Part shown: piece by piece, positions 27,867 to 38,909 of the stretch
Position numbering within the stretch: position 1 is the first letter of the stretch
Layout: every line of letters starts with the position of its first letter
Assembly (NCBI GenBank): GCA_903920695.1
Contig: CAIXNB010000055.1
Span: 1 to 52,665 of the forward strand
DNA: 52,665 nt
Direction: 5' to 3'
Source: an uncultured beta proteobacterium
GTDB lineage: Bacteria; Pseudomonadota; Gammaproteobacteria; Burkholderiales; Burkholderiaceae_C
Notes under the pieces: model-generated
Seen by the model: the letters and a program-made list of their open reading frames with translations, nothing else
What the model was told of the DNA's origin: nothing
Database searches by the model: none
Program-made: the position numbers and the translations under genes

Positions 27867-28706
27867 GTGGCCTGGAACCTGCCGTTTTCTGTCAAACCGG
27901 GTCGCGCTCGCGCCCTTTGGGCTGGCTTGCTGCTGTTGGCCTTGGCCGGTTGCGCCAGCGGGCCCAACGCCAATCCGCGTGATCCGCTCGAGCCCTTCAA
28001 TCGCGGGGTTTACCGCTTCAACGATGCGCTCGACACTGCGGTCCTGAAGCCGGCCGCGACCGCCTATCGGGACGTGACGCCGGTTCGGGTGCGCCAGGGC
28101 ATCAATAATTTCTTTGACAACCTGAGGGATGTCTGGTCGTTTGTGAACAATAGTTTGCAGTTCAAGGGCCAGGCCGCTTTTGACAGCCTGCGGCGCGTTG
28201 GCGTCAATACCTTTCTCGGTTGGGGTGGCGTGTTCGATGTGGCTACCGAGATGGAGATCGAAAAGCACACCAAGGACTTTGGCCATACCCTTGGTTACTG
28301 GGGGGTGGCACCCGGTCCCTATCTGGTTTTGCCGCTGCTGGGGTCGTCGAGCTTGCGCGATGCGGTGGCCTTGCCCGTCGATTGGAAGGGCGATCTCGTC
28401 GCTGCTGTTCCGCACGTTCCGACCCGTAACACGGCGACTGTTGTCAGAGTCGTTGACCAGCGTTCCGACCTGCTCAAGGCCGGTAATATGTTGGAGGAGG
28501 CGGCGCTGGACCGCTACAGTTTCATGCGTGATGCCTATTTGCAGCGCCGGCGCAGCGTGATCTTCGACGGCAACCCGCCCGAGGAAGAAGCCGCACCGGA
28601 GCCCGTCGCGCCCGAAGCCCAACCGCCAGGCCCCGGGCCAACCGATAAGACGACTGAAACGTTAAGCAATGCCGGAGTTCCCGGACCAGAGAAAGCCAAA
28701 CCATGA
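27867..28706 (+). CDS. mlaA: Mla outer-membrane lipoprotein MlaA (VacJ)
   Basis: A 279-residue lipoprotein (lipobox LAGC, Cys29) that removes misplaced phospholipid from the outer leaflet of the outer membrane, usually with a porin. Family sequence is clear: DPLEPFNRGVYRFNDALD, then GVNTFLGWGGVFDVATEM and GYWGVAPGPYLVLPLLG. The start is GTG, two bases after the mlaD stop. The C-terminus is a Pro/Glu-rich tail of about 50 residues, longer than in E. coli. Confidence 0.94.
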   Translation: MAWNLPFSVKPGRARALWAGLLLLALAGCASGPNANPRDPLEPFNRGVYRFNDALDTAVLKPAATAYRDVTPVRVRQGINNFFDNLRDVWSFVNNSLQFKGQAAFDSLRRVGVNTFLGWGGVFDVATEMEIEKHTKDFGHTLGYWGVAPGPYLVLPLLGSSSLRDAVALPVDWKGDLVAAVPHVPTRNTATVVRVVDQRSDLLKAGNMLEEAALDRYSFMRDAYLQRRRSVIFDGNPPEEEAAPEPVAPEAQPPGPGPTDKTTETLSNAGVPGPEKAKP

Positions 28707-29341
28707 AGATTCGTTTTTTGCGTCAATTGTTTGCTGTGCTGCTGATGGGCGCATCGGCCTTGCTGATCACGCCAGCGCGTGCCGCAGACGAGGCGCCCGA
28801 AGCCTTGATCAAACGTTTGTCGACCGAGGTGCTCGACAACATCAAGGCCGATAAGGCGATCCAGAGCGGGGACCTGTCGCGCATCATTGCCCTGGTTGAC
28901 GCCAAGATCATGCCCAACGTGAATTTCCAGCGCATGACGGCCATGGCGGTTGGACCGACTTGGCGCCAGGCCACGCCGGAGCAGCAAAAACAATTGCAGG
29001 ACGAGTTCAAGATTCTGCTGGTGCGCACCTACGCCGGCGCCTTGACCCAGGTTAGCGATCAGACCATTGCCATGAAACCGATGCGCGCTGCTGCCGAGGA
29101 CAAGGAAGTGGTGGTTCGCACCGAGGTCAAAGGTCGTGGCGATGCCATCCAGCTCGACTACCGCTTGGAAAAGACGTCGGGCGAGGGCGCTGGCTGGAAG
29201 ATCTTCAACATGAACGTGCTTGGCGTCTGGCTGGTGGAAACCTATCGCAGCCAGTTTGCCCAGGAAATCAGTGCCAAGGGCCTCAACGGTTTGATTACCA
29301 CACTGACCGATCGCAACAAGGCCAACGCCAAGAAGGGCTGA
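28703..29341 (+). CDS. mlaC: Mla periplasmic phospholipid carrier MlaC
   Basis: A 212-residue protein with a cleavable signal peptide (about residues 1-27, ending PARA) and the MlaC/Ttg2D fold, with features such as AMAVGPTWRQATPEQQKQL and FNMNVLGVWLVETYRSQF. It ferries phospholipid between MlaA and the MlaFEDB complex. It overlaps mlaA by four bases. Confidence 0.95.
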   Translation: MKIRFLRQLFAVLLMGASALLITPARAADEAPEALIKRLSTEVLDNIKADKAIQSGDLSRIIALVDAKIMPNVNFQRMTAMAVGPTWRQATPEQQKQLQDEFKILLVRTYAGALTQVSDQTIAMKPMRAAAEDKEVVVRTEVKGRGDAIQLDYRLEKTSGEGAGWKIFNMNVLGVWLVETYRSQFAQEISAKGLNGLITTLTDRNKANAKKG

Positions 29342-29343
29342 AT

Positions 29344-29613
29344 GTGCTGGTTTTGCCAAAAGAGTTGACACACGCCGAGGCCAATGCTTGCCTGGGCATG
29401 CTGGTACAAGGCTTGCGTGCGCAGACCGGTCAGGATGTGGTCGTGGATGCCAGCGGCCTGAGTCGCTTCGACTCCTCGGCACTGGCCGTCTTGCTTGAAT
29501 TCCGGCGTGAGAGTCTGGCCCTGGGCAAGCGTTTCTCGATTCGAGGACTGCCGGCTCGCCTGCATGATCTGGCAGTCCTGTACGGCATCATCGACTTGTT
29601 GCCGTCCGCTTGA
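29344..29613 (+). CDS. mlaB: Mla STAS-domain protein MlaB
   Basis: An 89-residue STAS-domain protein that binds MlaF and stabilises the transporter. The core VVVDASGLSRFDSSALAVLL carries the DSS triad typical of STAS domains. The start is GTG at 29344; the ATG two bases earlier is in another frame and stops after eight codons. The reading frame ends just before the ABC-transporter ATPase. Confidence 0.88.
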   Translation: MLVLPKELTHAEANACLGMLVQGLRAQTGQDVVVDASGLSRFDSSALAVLLEFRRESLALGKRFSIRGLPARLHDLAVLYGIIDLLPSA

Positions 29614-29621
29614 AACCTTCC

Positions 29622-30619
<998 letters not shown>

Positions 30620-30623
<4 letters not shown>

Positions 30624-31375
30624 CCGGCTGGCAAACTCTACTCTACAAGGAGGTTCTGCGCTTCTGGAAAGTCGCGTTCCAGACCATCGCCGGTCCCGTG
30701 CTGACGGCTATGCTCTACCTGCTGATCTTTGGCCATGCATTGGAGTCGCACGTCAAGGTCTATGGCGAGGTCAGCTACACCGCGTTTCTGGTGCCAGGGC
30801 TGGCCATGATGAGCCTGCTGCAAAACGCATTTGCCAACAGTTCCTCGTCCCTGATTGCGAGCAAGGTCATGGGCAATCTGGTGTTCCTGATGCTCACGCC
30901 GCTGTCCTACATGAACTGGTTTGTCGCTTATGTCGGTGCGGCCGTGGTGCGCGGCCTGGTCGTCAGTGTGGGCGTGTTCGCGGTGTCGGCGCTGTTCACG
31001 CCGATCAGTTTTGTGGCGCCGCTGTGGATTCTCGTCTTTGCCATATTGGGCGCGGCCCTGATGGGCACCCTGGGCCTGATCGCCGGTTTGTGGGCCGAAA
31101 AATTCGACCAACTCGCGGCCTTTCAGAACTTCATCGTCATGCCCATGACCTTCCTCAGCGGGGTCTTCTATTCGATTCACTCGCTGCCGCCGGTCTGGCA
31201 GACAGTGAGCCACCTGAACCCGTTCTTCTACATGATTGACGGTTTTCGCTATGGTTTCTTCGGCATCAGCGACGTCTCGCCCTGGCTCAGTCTGGGCGTC
31301 GTTGCCGGCACCCTGGCCGTTGTCAGTGTGGTAGCGGTGGCGCTGCTGCGCAGCGGTTACAAAATTCGCAGTTAA
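30620..31375 (+). CDS. ABC-2 type exporter permease (YadH-like)
   Basis: A 251-residue inner-membrane permease with six hydrophobic segments and the ABC-2 family signature near the C-terminus (PMTFLSGVFYSIHSLPPVWQ, then LNPFFYMIDGFRYGFFG). It forms the transporter with the ATPase encoded immediately before it. Nothing in the sequence identifies its substrate. Confidence 0.92.
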
Positions 31376-31408
31376 GCTGCCTATCTATTTTTATTTTGGA
31401 TGATCGAG

Positions 31409-31651
31409 ATGAATGCAGACCAGATCAAGGACCTGATTGCCGCCAAGCTGGCGTGCCAGCACATTACGCTCAACGGCGACGGTCGGCACTGGTTTTCCAC
31501 CATTGTGTCGTCCGAGTTCGAAGGCAAGCGCGCGATCCAGCGCCACCAGATGGTCTATGCCACGCTCGGGGACAAAATGAAAACCGACGAGGTGCATGCC
31601 TTGTCGATCAAGGCCTACACGCCAGCCGAATGGGCGGCTCTGCCCAAGTGA
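31409..31651 (+). CDS. ibaG: BolA-family protein IbaG
   Basis: An 80-residue BolA-like protein. BolA proteins bind monothiol glutaredoxins and iron-sulfur clusters. The helix-loop core (HITLNGDGRHWFSTIVS) and the C-terminal VHALSIKAYTPAEW match IbaG/YrbA, which also lies just before murA in E. coli. I prefer the ATG at 31409 (N-terminus MNADQ); an ATG at 31400 in the same frame would add three residues. Confidence 0.9.
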   Translation: MNADQIKDLIAAKLACQHITLNGDGRHWFSTIVSSEFEGKRAIQRHQMVYATLGDKMKTDEVHALSIKAYTPAEWAALPK

Positions 31652-31703
31652 AGCCTGAACGCAGGGGCCGGCCTGATCAAGCTGACATTGCAAGACGGAA
31701 CTT

Positions 31704-32969
31704 ATGGATAAATTATTGATTCGCGGTGGTCGGCAACTGCACGGCGAGGTGCAAATCTCGGGCGCCAAGAACGCCGCTTTGCCGGAACTGTGCGCCTGTC
31801 TGTTGACCTCGCAGTCGGTGACGCTGCGCAACGTGCCGCGTCTGCAGGACGTGGCCACCATGCTCAAGCTGATCCGCAACATGGGCGTGGTCGCTGAACG
31901 CGCCGAGGACGGCCTGCTGACAGTGAATGCCAGCGCACTGGGTCTGCCCGAGGCGCCCTATGAACTGGTCAAGACGATGCGGGCTTCGGTGCTGGCGCTC
32001 GGGCCCTTGCTGGCGCGCTTTGGCAAGGCCCGGGTTTCCCTGCCCGGTGGCTGCGCCATTGGTTCGCGACCGGTTGATCAGCACATCCGGGGCCTGACAG
32101 CGATGGGAGCCGAAATCACGGTCGAGCATGGCTACATGAATGCCAGGCTGGCGGGTGGACGCACGCGTCTGCGCGGTGCGCGTATCACGACCGACATGGT
32201 CACCGTCACCGGCACCGAAAACTTCCTGATGGCCGCCTGTCTCGCTGAAGGCGAGACGATTCTGGAGAACGCGGCCCAGGAGCCTGAGATTCCGGACCTG
32301 GCCGAGATGCTGATCAAGATGGGCGCGCAGATTGAAGGCCATGGCAGCAGTCGCATCCGCATCCGCGGTGTTGAGGCGCTGCATGGCTGCGAGCACCAAG
32401 TGGTGGCGGACCGCATCGAGACCGGCACTTTCCTGTGCGCGGTGGCGGCCACCGGCGGCGACGTGCTGCTGCGCCATGGTCGCACGGACCAGCTTGAAGC
32501 CGTGGTTGAAAAGCTGCGCGAAGCTGGCGTCACGGTACTGGCGCTGCCCGATGGCATCCGCGTGCGCGCCGACGGCCGGCTCAAGGCCCAGAGTTTTCGC
32601 ACCACCGAGTACCCAGGTTTCCCGACCGACATGCAGGCCCAGTTCATGGCGCTCAACTGCATTTCGCACGGCACGGCCAAGATGACTGAGACGATTTTTG
32701 AGAACCGTTTCATGCATGTCAACGAGCTGGTGCGCCTGGGCGCCAACATCCAGATCGACGGCAATGTGGCGCTGGCAGTCGGTGTGCCCAAGCTCTCCGG
32801 TGCCACCGTGATGGCGACCGACCTGCGCGCCTCCGCCAGTTTGGTGATCGCCGGCCTGGTGGCCGAGGGTGAGACCGTGGTCGACCGTATTTATCATCTG
32901 GACCGCGGCTATGACCAGATGGAAGCCAAGCTGCGCGGCCTCGGTGCCGACATCGAAAGGGTGAAATGA
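31704..32969 (+). CDS. murA: UDP-N-acetylglucosamine 1-carboxyvinyltransferase
   Basis: A 421-residue enzyme that transfers enolpyruvate from PEP to UDP-GlcNAc, the first committed step of peptidoglycan synthesis. The catalytic and fosfomycin-target cysteine is Cys117 in [13 protein letters not shown]. Lys22 and Asn23 in GAKNAALP and [12 protein letters not shown] are also in place. It overlaps hisG by four bases, so it heads or runs into the histidine operon. Confidence 0.98.
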   Translation: MDKLLIRGGRQLHGEVQISGAKNAALPELCACLLTSQSVTLRNVPRLQDVATMLKLIRNMGVVAERAEDGLLTVNASALGLPEAPYELVKTMRASVLALGPLLARFGKARVSLPGGCAIGSRPVDQHIRGLTAMGAEITVEHGYMNARLAGGRTRLRGARITTDMVTVTGTENFLMAACLAEGETILENAAQEPEIPDLAEMLIKMGAQIEGHGSSRIRIRGVEALHGCEHQVVADRIETGTFLCAVAATGGDVLLRHGRTDQLEAVVEKLREAGVTVLALPDGIRVRADGRLKAQSFRTTEYPGFPTDMQAQFMALNCISHGTAKMTETIFENRFMHVNELVRLGANIQIDGNVALAVGVPKLSGATVMATDLRASASLVIAGLVAEGETVVDRIYHLDRGYDQMEAKLRGLGADIERVK

Positions 32970-33604
32970 TCACATTGGCTTTATCCAAGGGCCGCATCTT
33001 CGAAGAGACGATGCCACTGTTGCGCGCCGCCGGCATTGAGGTGCTGGAAGACCCGGAGAAATCGCGCAAGCTCATTCTCGCGACCAACCAGGCAGACGTG
33101 CGCGTGCTGGTGGTGCGCGCCACCGATGTGCCGACCTACGTCCAGTACGGTGGTGCTGATCTGGGCATCACCGGCAAGGACACGCTGCTTGAGCACGGCA
33201 GCGACGGCCTGTACCAGCCGCTCGATTTGCAGATTGCCAAGTGCCGCATCAGCGTTGCCGTGCGCGCCGATTTCGATTACGCCTCGGCCGTGCGCCAGGG
33301 CTCGCGCCTGAAGGTCGCCACCAAGTACGTGGCGATCGCGCGCGAATTCTTTGCCACCAAGGGCGTGCACGTGGATCTGATCAAGCTCTATGGCAGCATG
33401 GAGCTGGCGCCGCTGGTCGGGCTGGCCGACGCCATCGTCGATCTGGTCTCCACCGGCAACACATTGAAGGCCAATCACCTGATCGAAGTCGAGCGCATCA
33501 TGGACATCAGCTCGCGTCTGGTCGTCAACCAGGCCGCACTCAAACTCAAGCAGGCGCCGATCCGCCGCATCATCGATGCCTTCGCTGCGGCGCTCTCCGC
33601 ATAA
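32966..33604 (+). CDS. hisG: ATP phosphoribosyltransferase, short form
   Basis: A 212-residue short-form HisG that starts histidine synthesis from ATP and PRPP. It ends at [20 protein letters not shown] and lacks the C-terminal regulatory ACT-like domain of long HisG. Short forms need HisZ for activity and feedback control; hisZ is not in this window and must lie elsewhere. Core features are LALSKGRI at the N-terminus and the PRPP loop [13 protein letters not shown]. Confidence 0.97.
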   Translation: MITLALSKGRIFEETMPLLRAAGIEVLEDPEKSRKLILATNQADVRVLVVRATDVPTYVQYGGADLGITGKDTLLEHGSDGLYQPLDLQIAKCRISVAVRADFDYASAVRQGSRLKVATKYVAIAREFFATKGVHVDLIKLYGSMELAPLVGLADAIVDLVSTGNTLKANHLIEVERIMDISSRLVVNQAALKLKQAPIRRIIDAFAAALSA

Positions 33605-33631
33605 ATCACCGACTTTACTGTTCTCATCGTC

Positions 33632-34975
33632 ATGACACTCCAAGCCTCTCCCGCCCGCTTGTCTACCGCCAGTGCCAGCTTCGAGGCTGAATTCAAGGCG
33701 CGCCTGCATTGGTCCGCGCAGGCGGATGCCGAGATCGAGCAGCGCGCGGCCGACATCCTGGCTGACGTGCAAGAGCGCGGCGACGCCGCTGTGCTGGAGT
33801 ACACGGCGCGCTTTGACGGCGTGCAGGCGGCGTCAATGGCGGCATTGGAGTTGACGCAAGTCGAACTCAAGGCCGCTTTCGATTCGATTCCTGCCGCCCA
33901 GCGCGAGGCCCTGCAAGCGGCGGCCAGCCGCGTGCGCAACTACCACGAAGCGCAGAAGAAAGCCTGCGGTGAGAGCTGGAGCTACCGCGACGAAGATGGC
34001 ACGCTGCTCGGGCAGAAGGTCATGCCAATCGACCGTGTCGGTATTTACGTGCCGGGCGGCAAGGCGGCCTACCCGTCGAGCGTGCTGATGAACGCCATTC
34101 CGGCACACGTCGCCGGTGTTTCCGAGATCATCATGGTGGTGCCCACGCCCAAGGGCCAGAAGGACGCACTGGTGCTGGCGGCAGCCTATGTGGCGGGCGT
34201 CACCCGCGCCTTCACCATCGGCGGTGCGCAGGCGGTGGCGGCGCTGGCCTACGGCACGGCCACCATCCCCAAGGTCGACAAGGTCACCGGCCCTGGTAAC
34301 GCCTATGTGGCAGCAGCCAAGCGCCGTGTCTTTGGCACGGTCGGCATCGACATGATTGCCGGCCCGAGTGAAATCCTGGTGCTGGCCGATGGCACAACGC
34401 CGCCCGATTGGGTCGCGATGGACTTGTTCAGCCAGGCCGAGCACGATGAGCTGGCGCAGAGCATTCTGCTGTGCCCGGATGCGGCCTACATCGAACAGGT
34501 GCAGTCGTCGATCGACCGTTTGCTGCCCGCGATGCCGCGGCGCGAGATCATCGCCCAATCGTTGAACGACCGCGGCGCGCTCATTCTCACGCGCAGCATG
34601 GAAGAGGCTTGCGAGATCAGCAACCGCGTTGCGCCCGAGCATCTGGAAGTCAGCAGTAAAGCGCCGCAGCGCTGGGAACCCTTGCTGAAACACGCCGGCG
34701 CTATCTTTCTGGGCGCCTATACCAGCGAGTCGCTCGGCGACTACTGCGCCGGCCCGAACCACGTGCTGCCGACCAAAGGCACGGCGCGCTTTTCCTCGCC
34801 GCTGGGTGTGTACGATTTCCAGAAGCGTTCCAGCCTGATTGAAGTGAGCCAGACTGGCGCTCAGACCCTGGGTCTGATTGCTGCGGAACTGGCCTATGGC
34901 GAGGGCTTGCAAGCGCATGCGCGAGCGGCCGAACTGCGCCTGGACCTGGTGCCGACGATGCGGGAGTCGAAATGA
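33632..34975 (+). CDS. hisD: Histidinol dehydrogenase
   Basis: A 447-residue zinc- and NAD-dependent enzyme that oxidises histidinol to histidine in two steps. Family motifs are visible: [49 protein letters not shown] and the zinc-site region QAEHDE. The stop overlaps hisC (ATGA). Confidence 0.98.
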   Translation: MTLQASPARLSTASASFEAEFKARLHWSAQADAEIEQRAADILADVQERGDAAVLEYTARFDGVQAASMAALELTQVELKAAFDSIPAAQREALQAAASRVRNYHEAQKKACGESWSYRDEDGTLLGQKVMPIDRVGIYVPGGKAAYPSSVLMNAIPAHVAGVSEIIMVVPTPKGQKDALVLAAAYVAGVTRAFTIGGAQAVAALAYGTATIPKVDKVTGPGNAYVAAAKRRVFGTVGIDMIAGPSEILVLADGTTPPDWVAMDLFSQAEHDELAQSILLCPDAAYIEQVQSSIDRLLPAMPRREIIAQSLNDRGALILTRSMEEACEISNRVAPEHLEVSSKAPQRWEPLLKHAGAIFLGAYTSESLGDYCAGPNHVLPTKGTARFSSPLGVYDFQKRSSLIEVSQTGAQTLGLIAAELAYGEGLQAHARAAELRLDLVPTMRESK

Positions 34976-36057
34976 AAGCTGTCGATCCCAATACCTTGCA
35001 ACGCATCCGCCACGACATCCAGTCCATGCACGCCTATGCCGTGCAAGAGTCAGCCGGCATGGTCAAGCTCGACGCCATGGAAAATCCGCACCGCCTGTCG
35101 CTGCCGCTGCAGACGGCCCTGGGCATGCGCCTGGGTGCGCTGGCGCTGAACCGCTACCCGGGCGAGCGCGTCAACGTACTGCGCCGCGCGCTGGCTGTTT
35201 ACGCTCGCATGCCGGCCGGCTTTGACATCATGCTGGGTAACGGTTCGGATGAACTCATCAGCCTGCTGGCGCTGGCCTGCGACATGCCGGGCGCCAGCAT
35301 TCTGGCGCCAGTGCCCGGTTTCGTGATGTATGCGATGAGCGCGCAACTGCAGGGTCTGGCTTTTCACGGCGTGCCCTTGACGGACGATTTCCAACTCGAC
35401 GCCCCCGCCATGCTGGCCGCCATTGCCGAGCACAAGCCGGCCATCACCTATCTTGCCTACCCCAACAACCCGACCGCCAACCTGTGGAATGACGCGGCGC
35501 TCGAGGCCATCATTCTGGCCGTTGGTGCGCAGGGTGGTCTGGTTGTGCTCGATGAAGCCTACCAACCGTTTTCGAACCGGAGCTATATCGACCGCCTGGC
35601 GCAGCACAGCCATGTGCTGCTGCTGCGCACGCTCTCCAAGTTCGGACTGGCCGGCGTGCGCCTGGGCTACCTGATGGGGCCCGCCGCGCTGATGGCCGAG
35701 ATCGACAAAGTGCGTCCACCCTACAACATCAGTGTTCTCAATTGCGAGTGTGCGCTGTTCGCGCTCGAGCACCAGGGGGTTTTTGCGGCGCAGGCGGCGG
35801 AATTACGCGCCCAGCGTGCGCTGTTGCTCGAAGCCCTGGCGGGTCTGCCCGGCGTGCGCGCTTATCCAAGCGACGCCAATATGATCCTGCTGCGCGTGCC
35901 CGATGCGCAGAAAACATTTGATGGTCTGAAGGCGCACCAGGTGCTGGTCAAGAACGTCTCTAAAATGCACCCGTTGCTGGACAATTGCTTGCGCATGACC
36001 GTCGGCACGGATGAGGAAAACCAGAAGTTGCTCTCAGCATTGAAAGACTGTCTCTAG
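34972..36057 (+). CDS. hisC: Histidinol-phosphate aminotransferase
   Basis: A 361-residue class I/II PLP aminotransferase that converts imidazole-acetol phosphate to histidinol phosphate. The Schiff-base lysine is in [15 protein letters not shown], with [21 protein letters not shown] and [10 protein letters not shown] around the cofactor. It is coupled to hisD by a four-base overlap. Confidence 0.96.
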   Translation: MKAVDPNTLQRIRHDIQSMHAYAVQESAGMVKLDAMENPHRLSLPLQTALGMRLGALALNRYPGERVNVLRRALAVYARMPAGFDIMLGNGSDELISLLALACDMPGASILAPVPGFVMYAMSAQLQGLAFHGVPLTDDFQLDAPAMLAAIAEHKPAITYLAYPNNPTANLWNDAALEAIILAVGAQGGLVVLDEAYQPFSNRSYIDRLAQHSHVLLLRTLSKFGLAGVRLGYLMGPAALMAEIDKVRPPYNISVLNCECALFALEHQGVFAAQAAELRAQRALLLEALAGLPGVRAYPSDANMILLRVPDAQKTFDGLKAHQVLVKNVSKMHPLLDNCLRMTVGTDEENQKLLSALKDCL

Positions 36058-36086
36058 ACCCGCATCGAGCCGACGACAATACCACC

Positions 36087-36680
36087 ATGAACCAAAGAAC
36101 TGCCGAAGTCAATCGCAACACCGCCGAGACTCAGATCAGCGTCAAGCTCAATCTGGACGGCAGCGGGCAATCCCGGCTGCACACCGGCATTGGTTTCTTT
36201 GACCACATGCTCGACCAGATTGCGCGCCACGGCATGATCGACCTCGATGTCCAGGCCGCTGGTGATCTGCACATTGACGGCCACCACACGGTCGAGGATG
36301 TGGGCATTGCCTTCGGCCAGGCCGTGCACCAGGCGGTCGGCGACAAGAAAGGCATTCGCCGCTACGGCCATGCTTACGTGCCGCTCGACGAGGCGCTGTC
36401 GCGTGTCGTCATCGACTTGTCGGGCCGGCCCGGCCTGGTCATGAACGTGCCCTTCAAGAGCGGCATGATTGGCGGCTTTGACAGCCAACTGGCACACGAA
36501 TTCTTCCAGGGCTTTGTCAATCACGCCTTTGTCACGCTACACATCGACAACTTGCGCGGCGAAAACGCCCATCACCAGGCCGAGACCGTGTTCAAAGCTT
36601 TCGCGCGCGCCCTGCGCAGCGCGCTCGAGCTCGATCCACGTGCTAGCGACACCATTCCCTCGACCAAGGGATCGCTCTAA
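36087..36680 (+). CDS. hisB: Imidazoleglycerol-phosphate dehydratase
   Basis: A 197-residue monofunctional HisB (dehydratase only, without the phosphatase domain found in enterics). Metal-binding repeats are [24 protein letters not shown] and the later mirror motifs ELAHEFF-like (QLAHEFFQG) and [17 protein letters not shown] histidinol-phosphate phosphatase must be encoded elsewhere. hisH follows four bases after the stop. Confidence 0.97.
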   Translation: MNQRTAEVNRNTAETQISVKLNLDGSGQSRLHTGIGFFDHMLDQIARHGMIDLDVQAAGDLHIDGHHTVEDVGIAFGQAVHQAVGDKKGIRRYGHAYVPLDEALSRVVIDLSGRPGLVMNVPFKSGMIGGFDSQLAHEFFQGFVNHAFVTLHIDNLRGENAHHQAETVFKAFARALRSALELDPRASDTIPSTKGSL

Positions 36681-36684
36681 CGTC

Positions 36685-37350
36685 ATGTCGGGCAATAGAA
36701 CGGTTGCGGTGGTTGATTACGGCATGGGCAATCTGCGCTCGGTGTCGCAGGCCGTGCGCGCCGCCGCCTCCGGCACCGGTTTTGAAGTGCTGATCACGGC
36801 AGACCCGGATGTGGTGCGTGCCAGCGCGCGCGTGGTGCTGCCCGGGCAGGGCGCGATGCCCGACTGCATGCGCGAACTGCGTGAATCCGGTTTGCAGCAG
36901 TCGGTGCTCGAAGCCGCCGTCAGCAAGCCGCTGTTTGGCGTTTGCGTTGGCATGCAGATGCTGCTCGATCACAGCGCCGAGGGCGATACCCCGGGGCTGG
37001 GGCTGATCCATGGCGAGGTGCGCAAGTTCGACCTGGCGGGGCAGTTGCAGCCCGATGGCAGCCGCTACAAGGTGCCGCAGATGGGCTGGAATCAGGTCTA
37101 TCGGAATAACCACGGTGGCGCGCCGCACCCGGTCTGGGGTGATGTGCCCGATGGCAGCTATTTTTATTTTGTGCACAGTTTTTACGCCCAACCGTCTGAT
37201 GCGCGCCACAGCGTTGGGGAAACCGATTACGGTCAACGCTTCAGTTCGGCCATTGCACGTGATAATATTTTTGCCACCCAGTTCCACCCGGAAAAAAGTG
37301 CCGATCACGGTTTATCCCTTTACCGCAACTTCCTTCACTGGAATCCCTGA
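36685..37350 (+). CDS. hisH: Imidazole glycerol phosphate synthase, glutaminase subunit
   Basis: A 221-residue class I glutamine amidotransferase that supplies ammonia to HisF. The nucleophile is in [10 protein letters not shown], and the His/Glu pair in ATQFHPEKS. The N-terminus [14 protein letters not shown] is the family signature. The ATG at 36685 is chosen since the longer frame overlaps hisB fully. Confidence 0.96.
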   Translation: MSGNRTVAVVDYGMGNLRSVSQAVRAAASGTGFEVLITADPDVVRASARVVLPGQGAMPDCMRELRESGLQQSVLEAAVSKPLFGVCVGMQMLLDHSAEGDTPGLGLIHGEVRKFDLAGQLQPDGSRYKVPQMGWNQVYRNNHGGAPHPVWGDVPDGSYFYFVHSFYAQPSDARHSVGETDYGQRFSSAIARDNIFATQFHPEKSADHGLSLYRNFLHWNP

Positions 37351-37405
37351 GCCCGCGTTCGCTCGGTCTATTCCTCCTCACGTTCCTCATCAACCCTGAA
37401 GCATC

Positions 37406-38146
37406 ATGCTTTTAATCCCTGCAATTGACCTTAAAGAAGGTCACTGTGTGCGCCTCAAACAAGGCGACATGGACCAGTCCACCATCTTTGGCGAAGACCC
37501 GGTCGTGATGGCCAGCAAATGGATAGAGCAGGGCGCGCGGCGCTTGCACCTGGTGGACCTGAATGGTGCGTTCGCCGGGCATCCGCAGAACGAGAAGGCG
37601 ATTCGCAGGATCCTCAAGGAAGTGGGCAGTGCGGTTGACGTCCAACTCGGCGGCGGCATCCGCGATCTCGACACCATCGAGCGCTACCTCGATGCCGGCC
37701 TGCGCTACGTCATCATCGGCACGGCCGCTATCCGCAACCCCGGTTTTCTCCAGGATGCCTGCACCGCCTTTGGCGGTCACATCATCGTCGGGCTTGATGC
37801 ACGCGACGGCAAGGTTGCCACGGATGGCTGGAGCAAGCTGACGCGCCACGATGTCATTGATCTGGGCAAGAAGTTCGAGGACTTTGGCGTCGAATCGATC
37901 ATCTACACCGACATCGGCCGCGACGGCATGCTCACCGGCATCAATGTCGAAGCCACCGTCAAGTTGGCGCAGGCGCTGAGCATTCCGGTGATCGCCTCCG
38001 GCGGCCTGTCCAGCATGGACGACATCGAAGCCCTGTGCGCGGTGGAAGACGAAGGCATCGAAGGCGTGATCTGCGGGCGCGCCATCTACAGTGGCGACCT
38101 CGACTTCGCAGCCGCGCAGGAATGGGCCGATGAGCTCAATGGCTGA
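37406..38146 (+). CDS. hisA: ProFAR isomerase
   Basis: A 246-residue TIM-barrel isomerase (1-(5-phosphoribosyl)-5-[(5-phosphoribosylamino)methylideneamino]imidazole-4-carboxamide isomerase). Catalytic Asp8 is in [15 protein letters not shown] and the second aspartate in [10 protein letters not shown]. It follows hisH after 55 bases. A HEPN gene starts only six bases after its stop, where hisF would normally come. Confidence 0.97.
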   Translation: MLLIPAIDLKEGHCVRLKQGDMDQSTIFGEDPVVMASKWIEQGARRLHLVDLNGAFAGHPQNEKAIRRILKEVGSAVDVQLGGGIRDLDTIERYLDAGLRYVIIGTAAIRNPGFLQDACTAFGGHIIVGLDARDGKVATDGWSKLTRHDVIDLGKKFEDFGVESIIYTDIGRDGMLTGINVEATVKLAQALSIPVIASGGLSSMDDIEALCAVEDEGIEGVICGRAIYSGDLDFAAAQEWADELNG

Positions 38147-38152
38147 ATCTTT

Positions 38153-38566
38153 ATGACCGAGGACATCCGTTGGAACCAGCGCTTGGCCAATTACCAGCGT
38201 GCGCTGTCCCAACTACAGGCAGCAGTCGAACTGCGGCACGTTCGAACGCTCAGCGATCTGGAGCAGCAGGGCTTGATCCAGGTATTTGAATTCACGCATG
38301 AACTGGCGTGGAAAGTGATGAAGGACTATTTCATCGACCAAGGTGATGCGACCATCATCGGATCGCGCGATGCGGTGCGGGCGGCCTTTGCCGTGCAACT
38401 GGTCGAGGATGGGCAGGCGTGGATGGACATGATCAAGAGCCGAAATCAGTCTTCTCACACCTATAACCCAGAAACCGCGGGCGCAATTGTGAAAGACGTC
38501 GTGGAACGATATGCCGCGCTTTTTGGCGCGTTTGCACAACGCATGGAGGCCTTGGCCCGTGGTTGA
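38153..38566 (+). CDS. HEPN-domain protein, nucleotidyltransferase substrate-binding (HI0074 family; HepT-like toxin candidate)
   Basis: A 137-residue all-helical protein of the HI0074/'nucleotidyltransferase substrate binding' HEPN family. It carries the R-X4-H-X-Y signature, SRNQSSHTYN, at Arg97, His102 and Tyr104, which is the RNase site and AMPylated tyrosine of HepT toxins in HepT-MntA systems. It is followed by an overlapping minimal nucleotidyltransferase gene, the usual antitoxin partner. The pair sits inside the histidine operon between hisA and hisF. GC is low here (26 of 60 in 38281-38340) compared with 37 of 60 in a hisF line, a hint of transfer. Whether it is toxic is not known. 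Confidence 0.88.
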   Translation: MTEDIRWNQRLANYQRALSQLQAAVELRHVRTLSDLEQQGLIQVFEFTHELAWKVMKDYFIDQGDATIIGSRDAVRAAFAVQLVEDGQAWMDMIKSRNQSSHTYNPETAGAIVKDVVERYAALFGAFAQRMEALARG

Positions 38567-38909
38567 TGCCGCATTGGCTGTGCCCTGTGCTGCAGGCATC
38601 GAGTTCGGCTTGCCGGCGTCGGCTGTCGAGGCTTTGCGCGGCGTGCTGGCGCAGTATGGGCAGATTCGCCGTGCCCTTGTTTATGGCTCACGTGCAAAGG
38701 GCAATTACCGCAGCGGCTCGGATATTGACATCGTCCTGGATGCCCCCGCGTTGGCCTTTGCGGACCTGATGCGTATTGAAACTGAAATCGATGACCTGAT
38801 GCTGCCATGGCAGGTTGATCTGTCATTGCTGTCCCAAATCGAAAACCAGAATTTGCTCGACCACATTGAGCGAGTCGGCAAAGCACTCTGGATCAAACAA
38901 TTATGCTAG
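38559..38909 (+). CDS. Minimal nucleotidyltransferase (MntA-like antitoxin candidate)
   Basis: A 116-residue DNA polymerase beta-like minimal nucleotidyltransferase. The metal-binding signature GSX10DXD is intact (Gly43-Ser44, Asp55, Asp57 in YGSRAKGNY followed by [10 protein letters not shown]), with a third acidic residue candidate at Asp87 (WQVDL). MntA proteins with this motif AMPylate their HEPN partner. I chose the GTG at 38559 because a GGAGG site lies ten bases upstream; an in-frame ATG at 38511 lies deep inside the HEPN gene. It overlaps the HEPN gene by eight bases and hisF by seven. Confidence 0.87.
   Translation: MVDAALAVPCAAGIEFGLPASAVEALRGVLAQYGQIRRALVYGSRAKGNYRSGSDIDIVLDAPALAFADLMRIETEIDDLMLPWQVDLSLLSQIENQNLLDHIERVGKALWIKQLC

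Noticed and set aside
32966-33604. hisG as a truncated gene because it is short
   Set aside because: About 212 residues is the normal short form in betaproteobacteria, which works with HisZ.
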